DNA from: Kitasatospora albolonga
GTDB lineage: Bacteria; Actinomycetota; Actinomycetes; Streptomycetales; Streptomycetaceae
Direction: 5' to 3'
Length of the DNA: 64,000 bases
NCBI GenBank assembly: GCA_002082585.1
Contig: CP020563.1
Span: forward strand, 1,606,001-1,670,000
Below the pieces are notes generated by a model, which had not been told where the DNA came from, did no database searches, and worked only from the letters and a program-made list of their open reading frames with translations. Shown piece after piece: positions 1 through 7,804 of this stretch (its first letter is position 1; each line of letters begins with the position of its first letter). Both the position numbers and the translations under genes were made by a program.

Positions 1-247
1 GATCGGCGCCCAGGAGTCGCAGAGAGCAGGCGTCGTTGCCTGCGGTGCCTACGGCTCATGCCCGGCGGCAAAGGAAACGAAACCACCGAGTAACGGCTAC
101 TTATGTGTAGCCCTGCATAGAGTCCCATTTTACGGCCGTGGGGCCCGGCCCGCCCAGGGGGCGGCGCCAAGACGTACGTCACACGGGTCACCGGGCGGTT
201 GGGCCGTTCGGGCGAGGCCGTTACTCCCCTTGCGCACCCCCCTGACC
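1..247. other. Left-edge stretch without a recognisable gene
   Basis: No coding region is convincing here. A six-base inverted repeat (GGCTAC, six-base spacer, GTAGCC) lies at 95-112 in a locally AT-richer patch and could be an operator or promoter element for a gene leaving the window to the left. A minus-strand ATG at 59 opens a short reading frame that runs off the edge, but it matches no family I know. Confidence 0.4.
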
Positions 248-979
248 TCACCCGACCGCGACACCGAACAGGGTGCCGAGTCCGTACGTCAGCGCCGCGG
301 CCGCACCGCCGAGGGCGAGCTGCCGCAGCCCGCTGAACCACCAGCTGCGGGCCGTCACCCGGGCCACCACCGCGCCGCAGGCGAAGAGACCGGCCAGCGC
401 GAGGAGCACCGAGGGCCACAGGGCGCTCGCCCCGAGGAGATAGGGCAGGACGGGCAGCAGGGCGCCGAGGGCGAAGGCGCCGAAGGAGGAGACGGCGGCC
501 ACGAGCGGGGAGGGCAGGTCGTTCGGGTCGATGCCGAGCTCCTCGCGGGCGTGGATCTCCAGCGCCTGCTCCGGGTCGCGCGAGAGCTGCCGGGCGACCT
601 CACCGGCCAGCGGGGCGTCCACGCCCCGGGCCTCGTAGAGGGCGGCGAGCTCGGCCATCTCGTCCTTGGGGTGCTTACGGAGCTCCCGGCGCTCGACGGC
701 CAGCTCGGCTTCCACCAGCTCCCGCTGCGAGGCCACGGAGGTGTACTCACCGGCCGCCATGGAGAAGGCCCCGGCCGCGAGCCCCGCGAGTCCGGTGATG
801 ACGATGGTCTGCTGGGAGACCGCACCGCCCGCGACACCGGTCATCAGGGCGAGGTTGGAGACCAGGCCGTCCATGGCGCCGAAGACGGCGGGGCGCAGCC
901 AGCCGCCGTTCACATCCCGGTGGGTGTGGTTGTCCCGGTGCGCCTCGTGCAGGACGGCGTCGGTCTCGATGATGGCCAC
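248..979 (-). CDS. VIT1/CCC1-family iron/manganese transporter
   Basis: A 243-residue membrane protein of the VIT1/CCC1 family, which moves Fe2+ or Mn2+ across membranes. After a short polar N-terminus the first hydrophobic segment carries GAMDGLVSNLALMTGVAGG, typical of the family, followed by a second segment with AAGEY. A charged, helical cytosolic region (about residues 85-150) carries acidic residues of the kind used for metal binding, and the C-terminal half has further hydrophobic segments. The start is GTG at 979, preceded by GGGAGAAG. The gene stands alone, transcribed away from the ADP-ribosylglycohydrolase operon. The metal specificity is inferred from the family only. A small palindrome sits just upstream. 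Confidence 0.88.
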   Translation of the reverse strand: MAIIETDAVLHEAHRDNHTHRDVNGGWLRPAVFGAMDGLVSNLALMTGVAGGAVSQQTIVITGLAGLAAGAFSMAAGEYTSVASQRELVEAELAVERRELRKHPKDEMAELAALYEARGVDAPLAGEVARQLSRDPEQALEIHAREELGIDPNDLPSPLVAAVSSFGAFALGALLPVLPYLLGASALWPSVLLALAGLFACGAVVARVTARSWWFSGLRQLALGGAAAALTYGLGTLFGVAVG

Positions 980-1004
980 TGCTCACTTCTCCCTATGCGG
1001 TACA

Positions 1005-1018
1005 ACTTTCGACAAAGT
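1005..1018. promoter_or_regulatory. Candidate operator upstream of the VIT-type transporter
   Basis: Perfect inverted repeat ACTTT-CGAC-AAAGT, 26 bases upstream of the transporter start, in an AT-richer patch. It could bind a Fur-family or other metal-responsive regulator; that link is inference from position and target gene only. The rest of 980-1267 shows no gene. Confidence 0.3.
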
Positions 1019-1267
1019 CCAAACTACGCCTGCCCCGCGATCTTCGCCAGGAAGGCAGCCCTGCCTTACCACCGCTCTGACCTGCGAAGAAAGGCCAGGC
1101 TCGCCTTTCCTGCGGTCATCCGAACGGCCCCTTTCGGCGGCAGTCCGGCCGTCGGCGGTCCTCCGCGTGGGAGGGATGGCAGGAAAGCGCGGGTCAGGGA
1201 TGCGGAGACGACGGACAGGGCCCGGTTCGGGGGCCCGGGCCCCGCCGGAGGGACGGAGGGCGACGCG

Positions 1268-2353
1268 ATGGACACGGCCGTCGGCAAGGAACGGGCCAGG
1301 GGTGCGCTGCTGGGGCTGGCGGTCGGCGACGCGCTCGGTGCCCCGGCGGAGAATCTGCGGCCCTCCGAGATCCGCCGCCGCTGGGGGCGGATCGAGGGGT
1401 TCGTGAGCGAGGACCCGGCGGGGACCGACGACACGGAGTACGCGATCTTCTCCGGGCTGCTGCTCGCCCGGCACGGCTCCGCGCTCACCGTCTCCCATGT
1501 GGAGCGGGCCTGGCACCACTGGATCGCCGATCTGGACGAGGGCCCGTTCCGGGGCGCCGGGTTCAGTGAGCGCGGCACGCTGGAGAACCTGCGCCGGGGC
1601 CTCGCCGCCCCGATCTCCGCCCAGCACCGGCACGCCTGGAGCGACGGGCTGGCGATGCGGGCGGCCCCCTTCGGGGTCTTCGCGGCCGGGCGCCCCGCCG
1701 AGGCGGCGCGGCTGGTGGCGGTGGACGGCCGGGTGAGCCACGAGGGCGAGGGGATCTACGGGGGCCAGGCGGTGGCGGCCGGGGTGGCGGCGGCGATGGT
1801 CGGCGCGGGTCTCGCCTCGGTGATCGCGGCGGCGCTGTCGGTGGTCCCGATGGACTCCTGGACGGCCCGCTCGCTGCGCCGCGCGGTGGCGGCGGCCCAG
1901 CGCCCGTACCCGGACCGGCTGACGATGGAGCGGGCGGTGCGGTCGGCGGTGGTGATCGGCGGCTACCCGTGGACGGACCTCGCGCCGGAGGCGGTGGGCC
2001 TGGCGTTCGGCGCGTTCACGGCGGCCCGGGGCGACTTCCGTACGGCGGTGCTGACCGCCGTCAACATGGGGCGCGACGCGGATACGACGGCGGCGGTGGC
2101 GGGGTCCCTGGCCGGGGCGCTGCACGGGGCGGGCGCGATCCCGCCGGAGTGGGCGTCGGCGATCGGCCCGGTGCGCGGGAGCTGCCTGCCCTCGATGCGG
2201 GGCTACCACGTGCTGGACATCGCGGACCTGCTGACACCGGAGGGCCCGGAAGGCGTTCAGGGGCAGGTCGGCGGTGGGCGCGAGCCTTCCGTCGTACGGG
2301 ACATGGCGTCCGTGTCCGCGTCCTTCGAGCCCGTACGGGAGGACGGGCGATGA
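1268..2353 (+). CDS. ADP-ribosylglycohydrolase family protein, paralogue 1
   Basis: A 361-residue DraG-type ADP-ribosylglycohydrolase (PF03747 fold), an all-helical dinuclear-metal hydrolase that cleaves N- or O-ribosyl bonds. The N-terminal GLAVGDALGAPAE box (residues 16-28), TDDT at 53-56 and the C-terminal GRDADT box, which supply the metal ligands, are all intact, so it should be active. The ATG at 1268 is preceded by GAGGG; the open frame extends upstream to 230 but overlaps the divergent transporter and lacks family similarity there. The stop overlaps an ATG at 2350 (ATGA). It is the first gene of a seven-gene plus-strand operon. The substrate (ADP-ribosyl protein, ADP-ribose derivative or nucleoside) is unknown. 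Confidence 0.88.
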   Translation: MDTAVGKERARGALLGLAVGDALGAPAENLRPSEIRRRWGRIEGFVSEDPAGTDDTEYAIFSGLLLARHGSALTVSHVERAWHHWIADLDEGPFRGAGFSERGTLENLRRGLAAPISAQHRHAWSDGLAMRAAPFGVFAAGRPAEAARLVAVDGRVSHEGEGIYGGQAVAAGVAAAMVGAGLASVIAAALSVVPMDSWTARSLRRAVAAAQRPYPDRLTMERAVRSAVVIGGYPWTDLAPEAVGLAFGAFTAARGDFRTAVLTAVNMGRDADTTAAVAGSLAGALHGAGAIPPEWASAIGPVRGSCLPSMRGYHVLDIADLLTPEGPEGVQGQVGGGREPSVVRDMASVSASFEPVREDGR

Positions 2354-2454
2354 CGACCGGACGGGAGGCGGCCCCCCGGGACCCCGCGCCGCGCCCCGCA
2401 CACACGGCGGCCACCTGGCGGCACGGACGGCGACCACGGAAGGCGGGACGATGA
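2350..2454 (+). other. 34-codon coupled mini-ORF, probably a frame-shifted first repeat of the next gene
   Basis: An ATG with a good ribosome-binding site (GGGAGG, seven bases away) overlaps the stop of paralogue 1, and the frame stops at 2454, overlapping the ATG of paralogue 2. Its first codons (MTTGREAA) resemble the first codons of paralogue 2 (MTTARETA) at DNA level too. It is either a translational relay or the original start of paralogue 2, put out of frame by the 101-base spacing. It has no recognisable function by itself. Confidence 0.35.
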
Positions 2455-2714
2455 CCACCGCACGCGAGACGGCTGTCGGGGGCCCCACGGTGGCAGGGGG
2501 AACGGGAGGCCCGGAGGTGACGACCGTACGCGAGACGACTGCGGGAAACCCGACGGTCACAGGGGGCACGGAAGGCCCGGGCGTGGCCGCCGGAGGGGCT
2601 GATCGACCGCGTACGGAAACGGGAGGAGACGGCACCGGAGGCCGGGCAGGGACCGCCGGAGGAGCTGATCAACCACGTACGGGAACGGGAGAAAGCGGCA
2701 CCGGAGGCCCGGCA
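2451..2714 (+). repeat. Four 66-bp tandem units encoding 22-residue repeats
   Basis: Units start at 2451, 2517, 2583 and 2649, followed by a 39-bp partial unit (2715-2753) and a unit-like start at 2754. Units 3 and 4 are close copies (GCTGATC, CGTACGG, CGGCACCGGAGGC shared). Units 1 and 2, and the segments at 2350 and 2754, each begin with a purine-TGAC-ACCG string preceded by a purine-rich stretch, so the translation start region itself has been copied. Confidence 0.85.
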
Positions 2715-4031
2715 GGAGGCACCGCACCCGGGACGGCCTCAAGAGGCCCGGCGGTGACCACCGCCCACGGACGGGCCGACGCGCCGCCCGCATGCGAAGC
2801 CGCCCCCGCCCCCGTCACCCCCACCCGCCGCGCCCGGATCGAGGGCATGCTCCTCGGGCTGGCCTCCGGGGACGCCGCCGGGTGGCCCGCCGCCCGGCAC
2901 CGGGCCGCCCGGATGCCCGAGTGGACCCGGCGGCTCACCCGGGAGCTGGACACCTTCGCCGAGCAGAACGCCACCACCACGCTCCCCGTGCCCATCGCCC
3001 TCAACCAGCCGCCCGAGCCCCTGCGGCTCGGCCCCTCCGACGACGCCGAGTGGGCCGCGTTCGCCGGGCGTACGGTGCTGGCGGCGGCGGCCGACGAGGC
3101 GTACGGGCTCTCCCCCGGCCGCCGGATGCGGGACGCGGTGGACCGGGCCTGGAACGCGCTGGCCGCCACCGTCGCCGAGGCCGGCGCCCGGGCCCCCGAG
3201 GTGGAGGCGGCCGTGCTCCCGCTGCGCGCCCGGATCTCGGTACGGGCCGGGCTCGGCAACCTGGCCGCCGGGCTCCGGCCGCCCGCCACCGGGCACGACA
3301 ACCCGCACTACTTCGACGACGCCGCCTGTGTCCGGGCCGCCGTCCTCGCCGTGGTCCACCCCGGCGCCCCGGAGGAGGCGGCGGCGCTCGCGGAGTTCGA
3401 CGCCCGCTACACCCAGGACGGCGACGGGGTGCACGGGGCGCGGGCGGTGGCCGCCGCGATCGCCGTGGCGCTGGCCGGGGCGGACGTCGACACGGTGGTG
3501 AACGCCGCCCTCGCCGAGCTCCCGGAGGGCACCGAGATCGCCCGCAACGCCACGCACACGGTCCGCCTGGCCCGGGAGTTCGCCGACGAGCCCGCCGGGG
3601 CGTTCGCCCTGGTCCCGGTCCTGGAACACCAGATCGTGGACCACGTCTACAGCTACGGGATCGCGGCGGCGGAGACCGTACCGGTCGCGCTCGCCCTCAC
3701 CACCGCAGCCCGGGGCGAGATCGCCCAGGCGATCCCGGCCGCCGCCTGCCTCTCCCGGGTCGCGGACTCCGCGCCCGCCCTGGCCGGGGCGCTGACCGGG
3801 GCGATCGGCTCGGTCAGCGCCGTACCGGCGGGGTGGCGCGAGGCGTGCCGGACGCTCGCGGGGTGTGCGCTGCCCCGGCTCGCGGGCACGGACCTGATCG
3901 AACTCGCCGGGCTGCTGGCAGCCACGGAACCGGCCACCCCGGGTGGACAATTCCGGCATGACGCCCACAACGGCCACAGCTCCCGCCGCTTCGACCCCGC
4001 AGACCTCCCCGGCCACGCCCACACTCGATGA
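2451..4031 (+). CDS. ADP-ribosylglycohydrolase family protein, paralogue 2, degenerate active site
   Basis: 526 residues if the ATG at 2451 (GGAAGG seven bases upstream, ATGA overlap) is used; in-frame GTG codons at 2517 and 2754 are alternatives, the last giving 425 residues. Residues 1-101 are degenerate 22-residue repeats rich in Gly, Thr and Pro; the hydrolase fold starts near residue 124. The N-terminal box reads GLASGDAAGWPA, TDDT is replaced by SDDA (about 196-199), and the C-terminal DADT box reads RVADSA, so at least one metal-ligand aspartate is missing. I infer a weakened or non-catalytic, perhaps regulatory, member of the set. It overlaps the start of paralogue 3. Confidence 0.8.
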   Translation: MTTARETAVGGPTVAGGTGGPEVTTVRETTAGNPTVTGGTEGPGVAAGGADRPRTETGGDGTGGRAGTAGGADQPRTGTGESGTGGPAGGTAPGTASRGPAVTTAHGRADAPPACEAAPAPVTPTRRARIEGMLLGLASGDAAGWPAARHRAARMPEWTRRLTRELDTFAEQNATTTLPVPIALNQPPEPLRLGPSDDAEWAAFAGRTVLAAAADEAYGLSPGRRMRDAVDRAWNALAATVAEAGARAPEVEAAVLPLRARISVRAGLGNLAAGLRPPATGHDNPHYFDDAACVRAAVLAVVHPGAPEEAAALAEFDARYTQDGDGVHGARAVAAAIAVALAGADVDTVVNAALAELPEGTEIARNATHTVRLAREFADEPAGAFALVPVLEHQIVDHVYSYGIAAAETVPVALALTTAARGEIAQAIPAAACLSRVADSAPALAGALTGAIGSVSAVPAGWREACRTLAGCALPRLAGTDLIELAGLLAATEPATPGGQFRHDAHNGHSSRRFDPADLPGHAHTR

Positions 4032-5151
4032 CCGCATCACCCGCGCCCTCGTCGGCGCGGCCGTGGGGGACGCCCTCGGCGGCCCGGTCGAGGGCTGGAC
4101 CCCCGAGCAGATCGCCGAACGCCACGGCGGCCGGGTGACCGGGATCGTCGGCCCCTGGCACGGCGAGAACTGGCGCACCGCCCGCCCCATCGCCCCGTAC
4201 CACAAGGGCGACGGGCATGTCACCGACGACACCCTGATGACCCACGCCCTGGTCCGGGTCTACGGCCGGGTCCGCGACCACCTCGACGCGTACGCCGTAG
4301 CCGACCACCTCGTACCGGACCTCCTCTCCCCCCGCTGGATTCCCGAGCTGGAGGCCGAGGCGCTGCCGCTCCAGCGGATCTTCCTCGCGGAGAAGTGGCT
4401 CGTGGCCCGGCTGCACTACGGGCACGTCGACCCGCGCGAGGCCGGTGCGGGCAACATCGTCAACTGCGGGGCCGCGATGTACATGGCCCCGGTGGGCCTG
4501 GTCAACGCCGGTCACCCGGAGGCCGCGTACACCGAGGCGCTGGAGGTCGCCGCGCCCCACCAGTCCTCGTACGGGCGGGAGGCCGCCGGGGTCTTCGCGG
4601 CGGCCGTCGCCGCCGCCTGCCGACCGGGCGCGACCCCGGGCACGGTGATCGAGGCCGCCCTCGCGCTCGCCAAGGACGGCACCCGGTCCGCGATCGAGGC
4701 CGTCTGCGAAGTGGCCTCGCACCACGAGGAGTTCGAGTCCGCGCTCGCCCCGCTGCGGGCGGCGGTGGAGCCGTTCGACACGGTCGGCCCCGACTACCGC
4801 TCCCCCTCCCTCGGCGCCCGCCGCCCCTCCCGGCTGCACGCCATCGAGGAACTGCCCATCGCGCTGGGCCTGTTGCTGGTAGGGGGCGGTGACTACCGGC
4901 GTACGGTGCTCGGTTCGGTCAACTACGGCCGGGACTGCGACTCCATCGCCACGATGAGCGGCGCCATCGCGGGGGCGCTGGGCGCCGAAGTCCCCGCCGA
5001 GTGGGCGGACACGGTCGCGGAGGCGAGCCGCCTGGACCTGGAGGCCCCGGCCCGGACGCTGGCGGAGGTCGCCCGGGAGGTCTTCACCCGGGACCTGGAG
5101 CGCCGCCGGGCCCACGAGGAGGCGTTCACCGCACTGGCCGGTGAGCGGTGA
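3958..5151 (+). CDS. ADP-ribosylglycohydrolase family protein, paralogue 3
   Basis: 397 residues from the ATG at 3958 (a GTG at 3943 would add five residues; both lie inside the end of paralogue 2). It has the full metal-binding set: GAAVGDALGGPVEG near the N-terminus, VTDDT about 60 residues later and GRDCDS near the C-terminus, giving the expected (T/S)DD and D-x-D pattern. It resembles hydrolases that act on small ribosyl compounds more than DraG itself, but I cannot assign a substrate. Its stop overlaps the GTG of paralogue 4 (GTGA), so the two are translationally coupled. It is likely active. Confidence 0.85.
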   Translation: MTPTTATAPAASTPQTSPATPTLDDRITRALVGAAVGDALGGPVEGWTPEQIAERHGGRVTGIVGPWHGENWRTARPIAPYHKGDGHVTDDTLMTHALVRVYGRVRDHLDAYAVADHLVPDLLSPRWIPELEAEALPLQRIFLAEKWLVARLHYGHVDPREAGAGNIVNCGAAMYMAPVGLVNAGHPEAAYTEALEVAAPHQSSYGREAAGVFAAAVAAACRPGATPGTVIEAALALAKDGTRSAIEAVCEVASHHEEFESALAPLRAAVEPFDTVGPDYRSPSLGARRPSRLHAIEELPIALGLLLVGGGDYRRTVLGSVNYGRDCDSIATMSGAIAGALGAEVPAEWADTVAEASRLDLEAPARTLAEVAREVFTRDLERRRAHEEAFTALAGER

Positions 5152-6917
5152 GCGTCCACCCGGCACGGGAGCGTCCGGAGGACCGGCGCCTCCGCCCGGC
5201 ACGGGGGCGACCGGACCCGCCGCAGGACCAGGGCGCCCACTCGCTACAGGGCCCGGGCGCCCGCCCGCCCCGGGACCGGCCTGTCCGCCTCACCTGGGTG
5301 CAGCCCGAGGACCTGGTCGGGCACGAGCTGCGGCAGGCCGCGCTGGACGGGCGGGACGCCGGGGAGATCGAGAGGCGGTGGTACGCGGCCGGGGGCGCCC
5401 CCGCCCCGGACCGCGCGGGCGCCTCCGAGCCACCCGCACCGGCGCGGCTGCGCGCCCTGGCCGGGCAGCTCCTCGACGAACTCGCCCAGCTGGATTCACC
5501 GTTGGCCACCGACGAGCCGACCCGGCTGGACCAGATCATCGCCGCCTGCCCGCAGTGGCCGGGCCCGGCGGAGACTGGTCCGGCGGAGACCGGACAGGCC
5601 GCCACGAGCCGGGACGGGACAGCCACCGCAGACCGGAACGGGCCAACCGTCACGGACCCGGGCAGCCCGACCGTCACGGGCCAGGACAGAACGGCCGCCG
5701 CAGACCGGGACGGGACGACCGCCGTCGCCCCGGCTCGGACACCCGCCGACCCGCACCGGACAGACACCACCCACCAGGGCGGAACGCCCGGTCCCGGCCC
5801 GTCCCGGCTGCCCGCCGCCGTCCGGGCTCGGCCACCCCTCGCCCGGGACCCGGCGCCCACCACCCCCGCCCGTCTCCACGCCGCCTGGCTGGGCCGGGCG
5901 GTGGGCTGTCTGCTCGGGAAGCCGGTGGAGAAGCTGCCCCTGGCCGGTATCCGCGCCCTCGCCCGCGCCACCGGCAACTGGCCCCTGGCCACCTGGTTCA
6001 CCGCCCGTGGTGTGCCCGCCGAGCTGCTCGCCGCCTACCCGTGGAACCGTCGTTCGGCCCCGACCTCCCTCGCCGAGAACATCGACGGCATGCCGGAGGA
6101 CGACGACCTCAACTACCCGCTCCTCACCCTGCTGTTGCTCCAGCGGCACGGGCGTGCCTTCACCACCGCCGACCTGGCCCGCCTCTGGCTGGACGAGCTC
6201 CCGGCCGGCCGGACCTTCACCGCCGAGCGGATCGCGTACGGGAATCTCCTCGCGGGCGTCGAGCCCCCGGAGACGGCCCGCCTCCGCAACCCGTTCCGTG
6301 AGTGGATCGGCGCCCAGATCCGGGCCGACGTGCACGGCTGGACCCACCCCGGCGACCCGGCCGGGGCCGCCGCCCAGGCCCACCGGGACGCGGTCCTCAC
6401 CCACACCGGCAACGGCGTGTACGGGGCGATGTTCACCGCGGCCGCGCTCGCCGTCGCGGCGGGCGGGGAGAGCGATGTGCACGGCTGCCTGGCCGCCGGG
6501 CTGCGGGTCGTGCCGCCGCGGTCGCGGTACGCCCACGCAATCCGGTTCGGCATCGAAACCGCCCGTACGGAAGGGGAGTTCGACGCGGTCGTGGACCGGC
6601 TGCACGCCGCGTACGGCGCCACCCACCACTGGGTGCACGTACTCCCCAACGCCGCCCTGCTCGCCGCCGCCCTCACCCACGCCGACGGCGACTTCACCCG
6701 GTCCATCGGCAACGCGGTCTCCGGCGGCTGGGACACCGACTCCAACGGGGCCACCGCCGGATCGCTCGCCGGGCTCCTCGCGGGCACCCCGGCCGCCCTG
6801 CCCGACCACTGGACCGCCCCGCTCAAGAACCGCCTCGCCACCTCCGTACCCGGCTACGACCAGGCCGGGTTCGACACCCTCGCCGCACTGACCCACCAGG
6901 AGGCTCTGCGCCCATGA
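5148..6917 (+). CDS. ADP-ribosylglycohydrolase family protein, paralogue 4 with long N-terminal extension
   Basis: 589 residues starting at a GTG that overlaps the previous stop. Residues about 1-130 form a separate conserved-looking segment (LTWVQPEDLVGHELRQA, then a helical stretch). Residues about 140-235 are Pro/Thr/Asp-rich low-complexity sequence with repeated PTVT motifs. The hydrolase domain starts near 240 with WLGRAVGCLLGKPVE; the usual Asp after the glycine is Cys. EDDDLNYP replaces TDDT, and GGWDTDSNGAT near the C-terminus is intact. This pattern belongs to a distinct bacterial subgroup, so activity is likely. Its stop overlaps the ribokinase ATG (ATGA). Confidence 0.85.
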   Translation: MSVHPARERPEDRRLRPARGRPDPPQDQGAHSLQGPGARPPRDRPVRLTWVQPEDLVGHELRQAALDGRDAGEIERRWYAAGGAPAPDRAGASEPPAPARLRALAGQLLDELAQLDSPLATDEPTRLDQIIAACPQWPGPAETGPAETGQAATSRDGTATADRNGPTVTDPGSPTVTGQDRTAAADRDGTTAVAPARTPADPHRTDTTHQGGTPGPGPSRLPAAVRARPPLARDPAPTTPARLHAAWLGRAVGCLLGKPVEKLPLAGIRALARATGNWPLATWFTARGVPAELLAAYPWNRRSAPTSLAENIDGMPEDDDLNYPLLTLLLLQRHGRAFTTADLARLWLDELPAGRTFTAERIAYGNLLAGVEPPETARLRNPFREWIGAQIRADVHGWTHPGDPAGAAAQAHRDAVLTHTGNGVYGAMFTAAALAVAAGGESDVHGCLAAGLRVVPPRSRYAHAIRFGIETARTEGEFDAVVDRLHAAYGATHHWVHVLPNAALLAAALTHADGDFTRSIGNAVSGGWDTDSNGATAGSLAGLLAGTPAALPDHWTAPLKNRLATSVPGYDQAGFDTLAALTHQEALRP

Positions 6918-7804
6918 CCCGTATCGCGGTGCTCGGCAGCACCAACATGGACCTCGTCGCCTACACCGCCCGCGCCCCGGAACGCGGGGAGACCGTCACC
7001 GGGCGGGAGTTCCGGACGGTCCCCGGCGGCAAGGGCGCCAACCAGGCCGTCGCCGCCGCCCGCGCGGGCGGGGAGGTGACGATGATCGGCGCGGTCGGCG
7101 ACGACGCGTACGGCGCGCAGTTGCGCGACGGCCTCGAACACGCGGGAGTCGACACGGACTTGCTGCACACCGCCGAGGGCCCCAGCGGCACCGCGCACAT
7201 CGTGGTGGACGACTCCGGGTCCAACGCGATCGTGGTGATCCCCGGCGCCAACGGCGTCGTCACCGCGCTCGGCCCCGGCGAGATCGCGGCGATCGCCGCC
7301 GCCGAGCTGCTGCTGATGCAGCTCGAACTCCCGCTCTCCGCCGTCGTGGAGGGCGCCCGGGCGGCCCGGTCCCAGGGCGTACGGACCATCCTGACCCCCT
7401 CCCCCGTACAGCCGCTGCCCGATGAACTCCTGGACCACATCGACCTGTTGGTCCCCAACGAGTACGAGGCCGCCGAACTCTCCGGGCAGGCCGAACCGCA
7501 CGCCGCAGCCCAGATCCTGCTGCGGCAGGTGCCCGAGGTCATCATCACGCTCGGTGCGAAGGGGTGCCTGTACGCAGCCCGGGGCGGCGAGCCGGTGCTG
7601 TTCGCGGCGCCCGAGGTGAGCGCCGTCGACACGACCGGGGCCGGGGACACGTTCGTCGGGGCGCTGGCGGTGGCGCTCGGGGAGGGGCGGCCGGTGGCGA
7701 AGGCGCTGGCGTTCGCCTCCTCGGCCGCCGCGCTCTGCGTGCAGAAACCGGGCGCGTCCACGTCCATGCCATACCGGAGCGAGATCGAGGCCGATGCCGT
7801 ATGA
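6914..7804 (+). CDS. rbsK: Ribokinase (PfkB family)
   Basis: 296 residues, a cytoplasmic PfkB-fold sugar kinase that phosphorylates ribose, or a related pentose or ribosyl compound, using ATP. Visible signatures: GSTNMDL at the N-terminus, PGGKGANQAVAAAR (substrate loop, PfkB signature 1), PNEYEA, and DTTGAGDTFVGA near residue 240 with the catalytic base Asp. It is coupled by ATGA overlaps to both the upstream hydrolase and the downstream CoA-transferase. Placement right after four ribosyl-hydrolase paralogues suggests it captures the ribose they release; no ribose transporter genes are present, which fits an intracellular source. Confidence 0.9.
   Translation: MTRIAVLGSTNMDLVAYTARAPERGETVTGREFRTVPGGKGANQAVAAARAGGEVTMIGAVGDDAYGAQLRDGLEHAGVDTDLLHTAEGPSGTAHIVVDDSGSNAIVVIPGANGVVTALGPGEIAAIAAAELLLMQLELPLSAVVEGARAARSQGVRTILTPSPVQPLPDELLDHIDLLVPNEYEAAELSGQAEPHAAAQILLRQVPEVIITLGAKGCLYAARGGEPVLFAAPEVSAVDTTGAGDTFVGALAVALGEGRPVAKALAFASSAAALCVQKPGASTSMPYRSEIEADAV

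Noticed and set aside
1..59. Minus-strand ATG at 59 with an open frame to the left edge
   Set aside because: Only 19 codons are visible, Arg-rich, with no recognisable family; it cannot be told from chance.
230..1267. Upstream open extension of ADP-ribosylglycohydrolase paralogue 1
   Set aside because: It overlaps the VIT-type transporter gene on the other strand, has low-complexity shadow composition, and the ATG at 1268 has a good ribosome-binding site.
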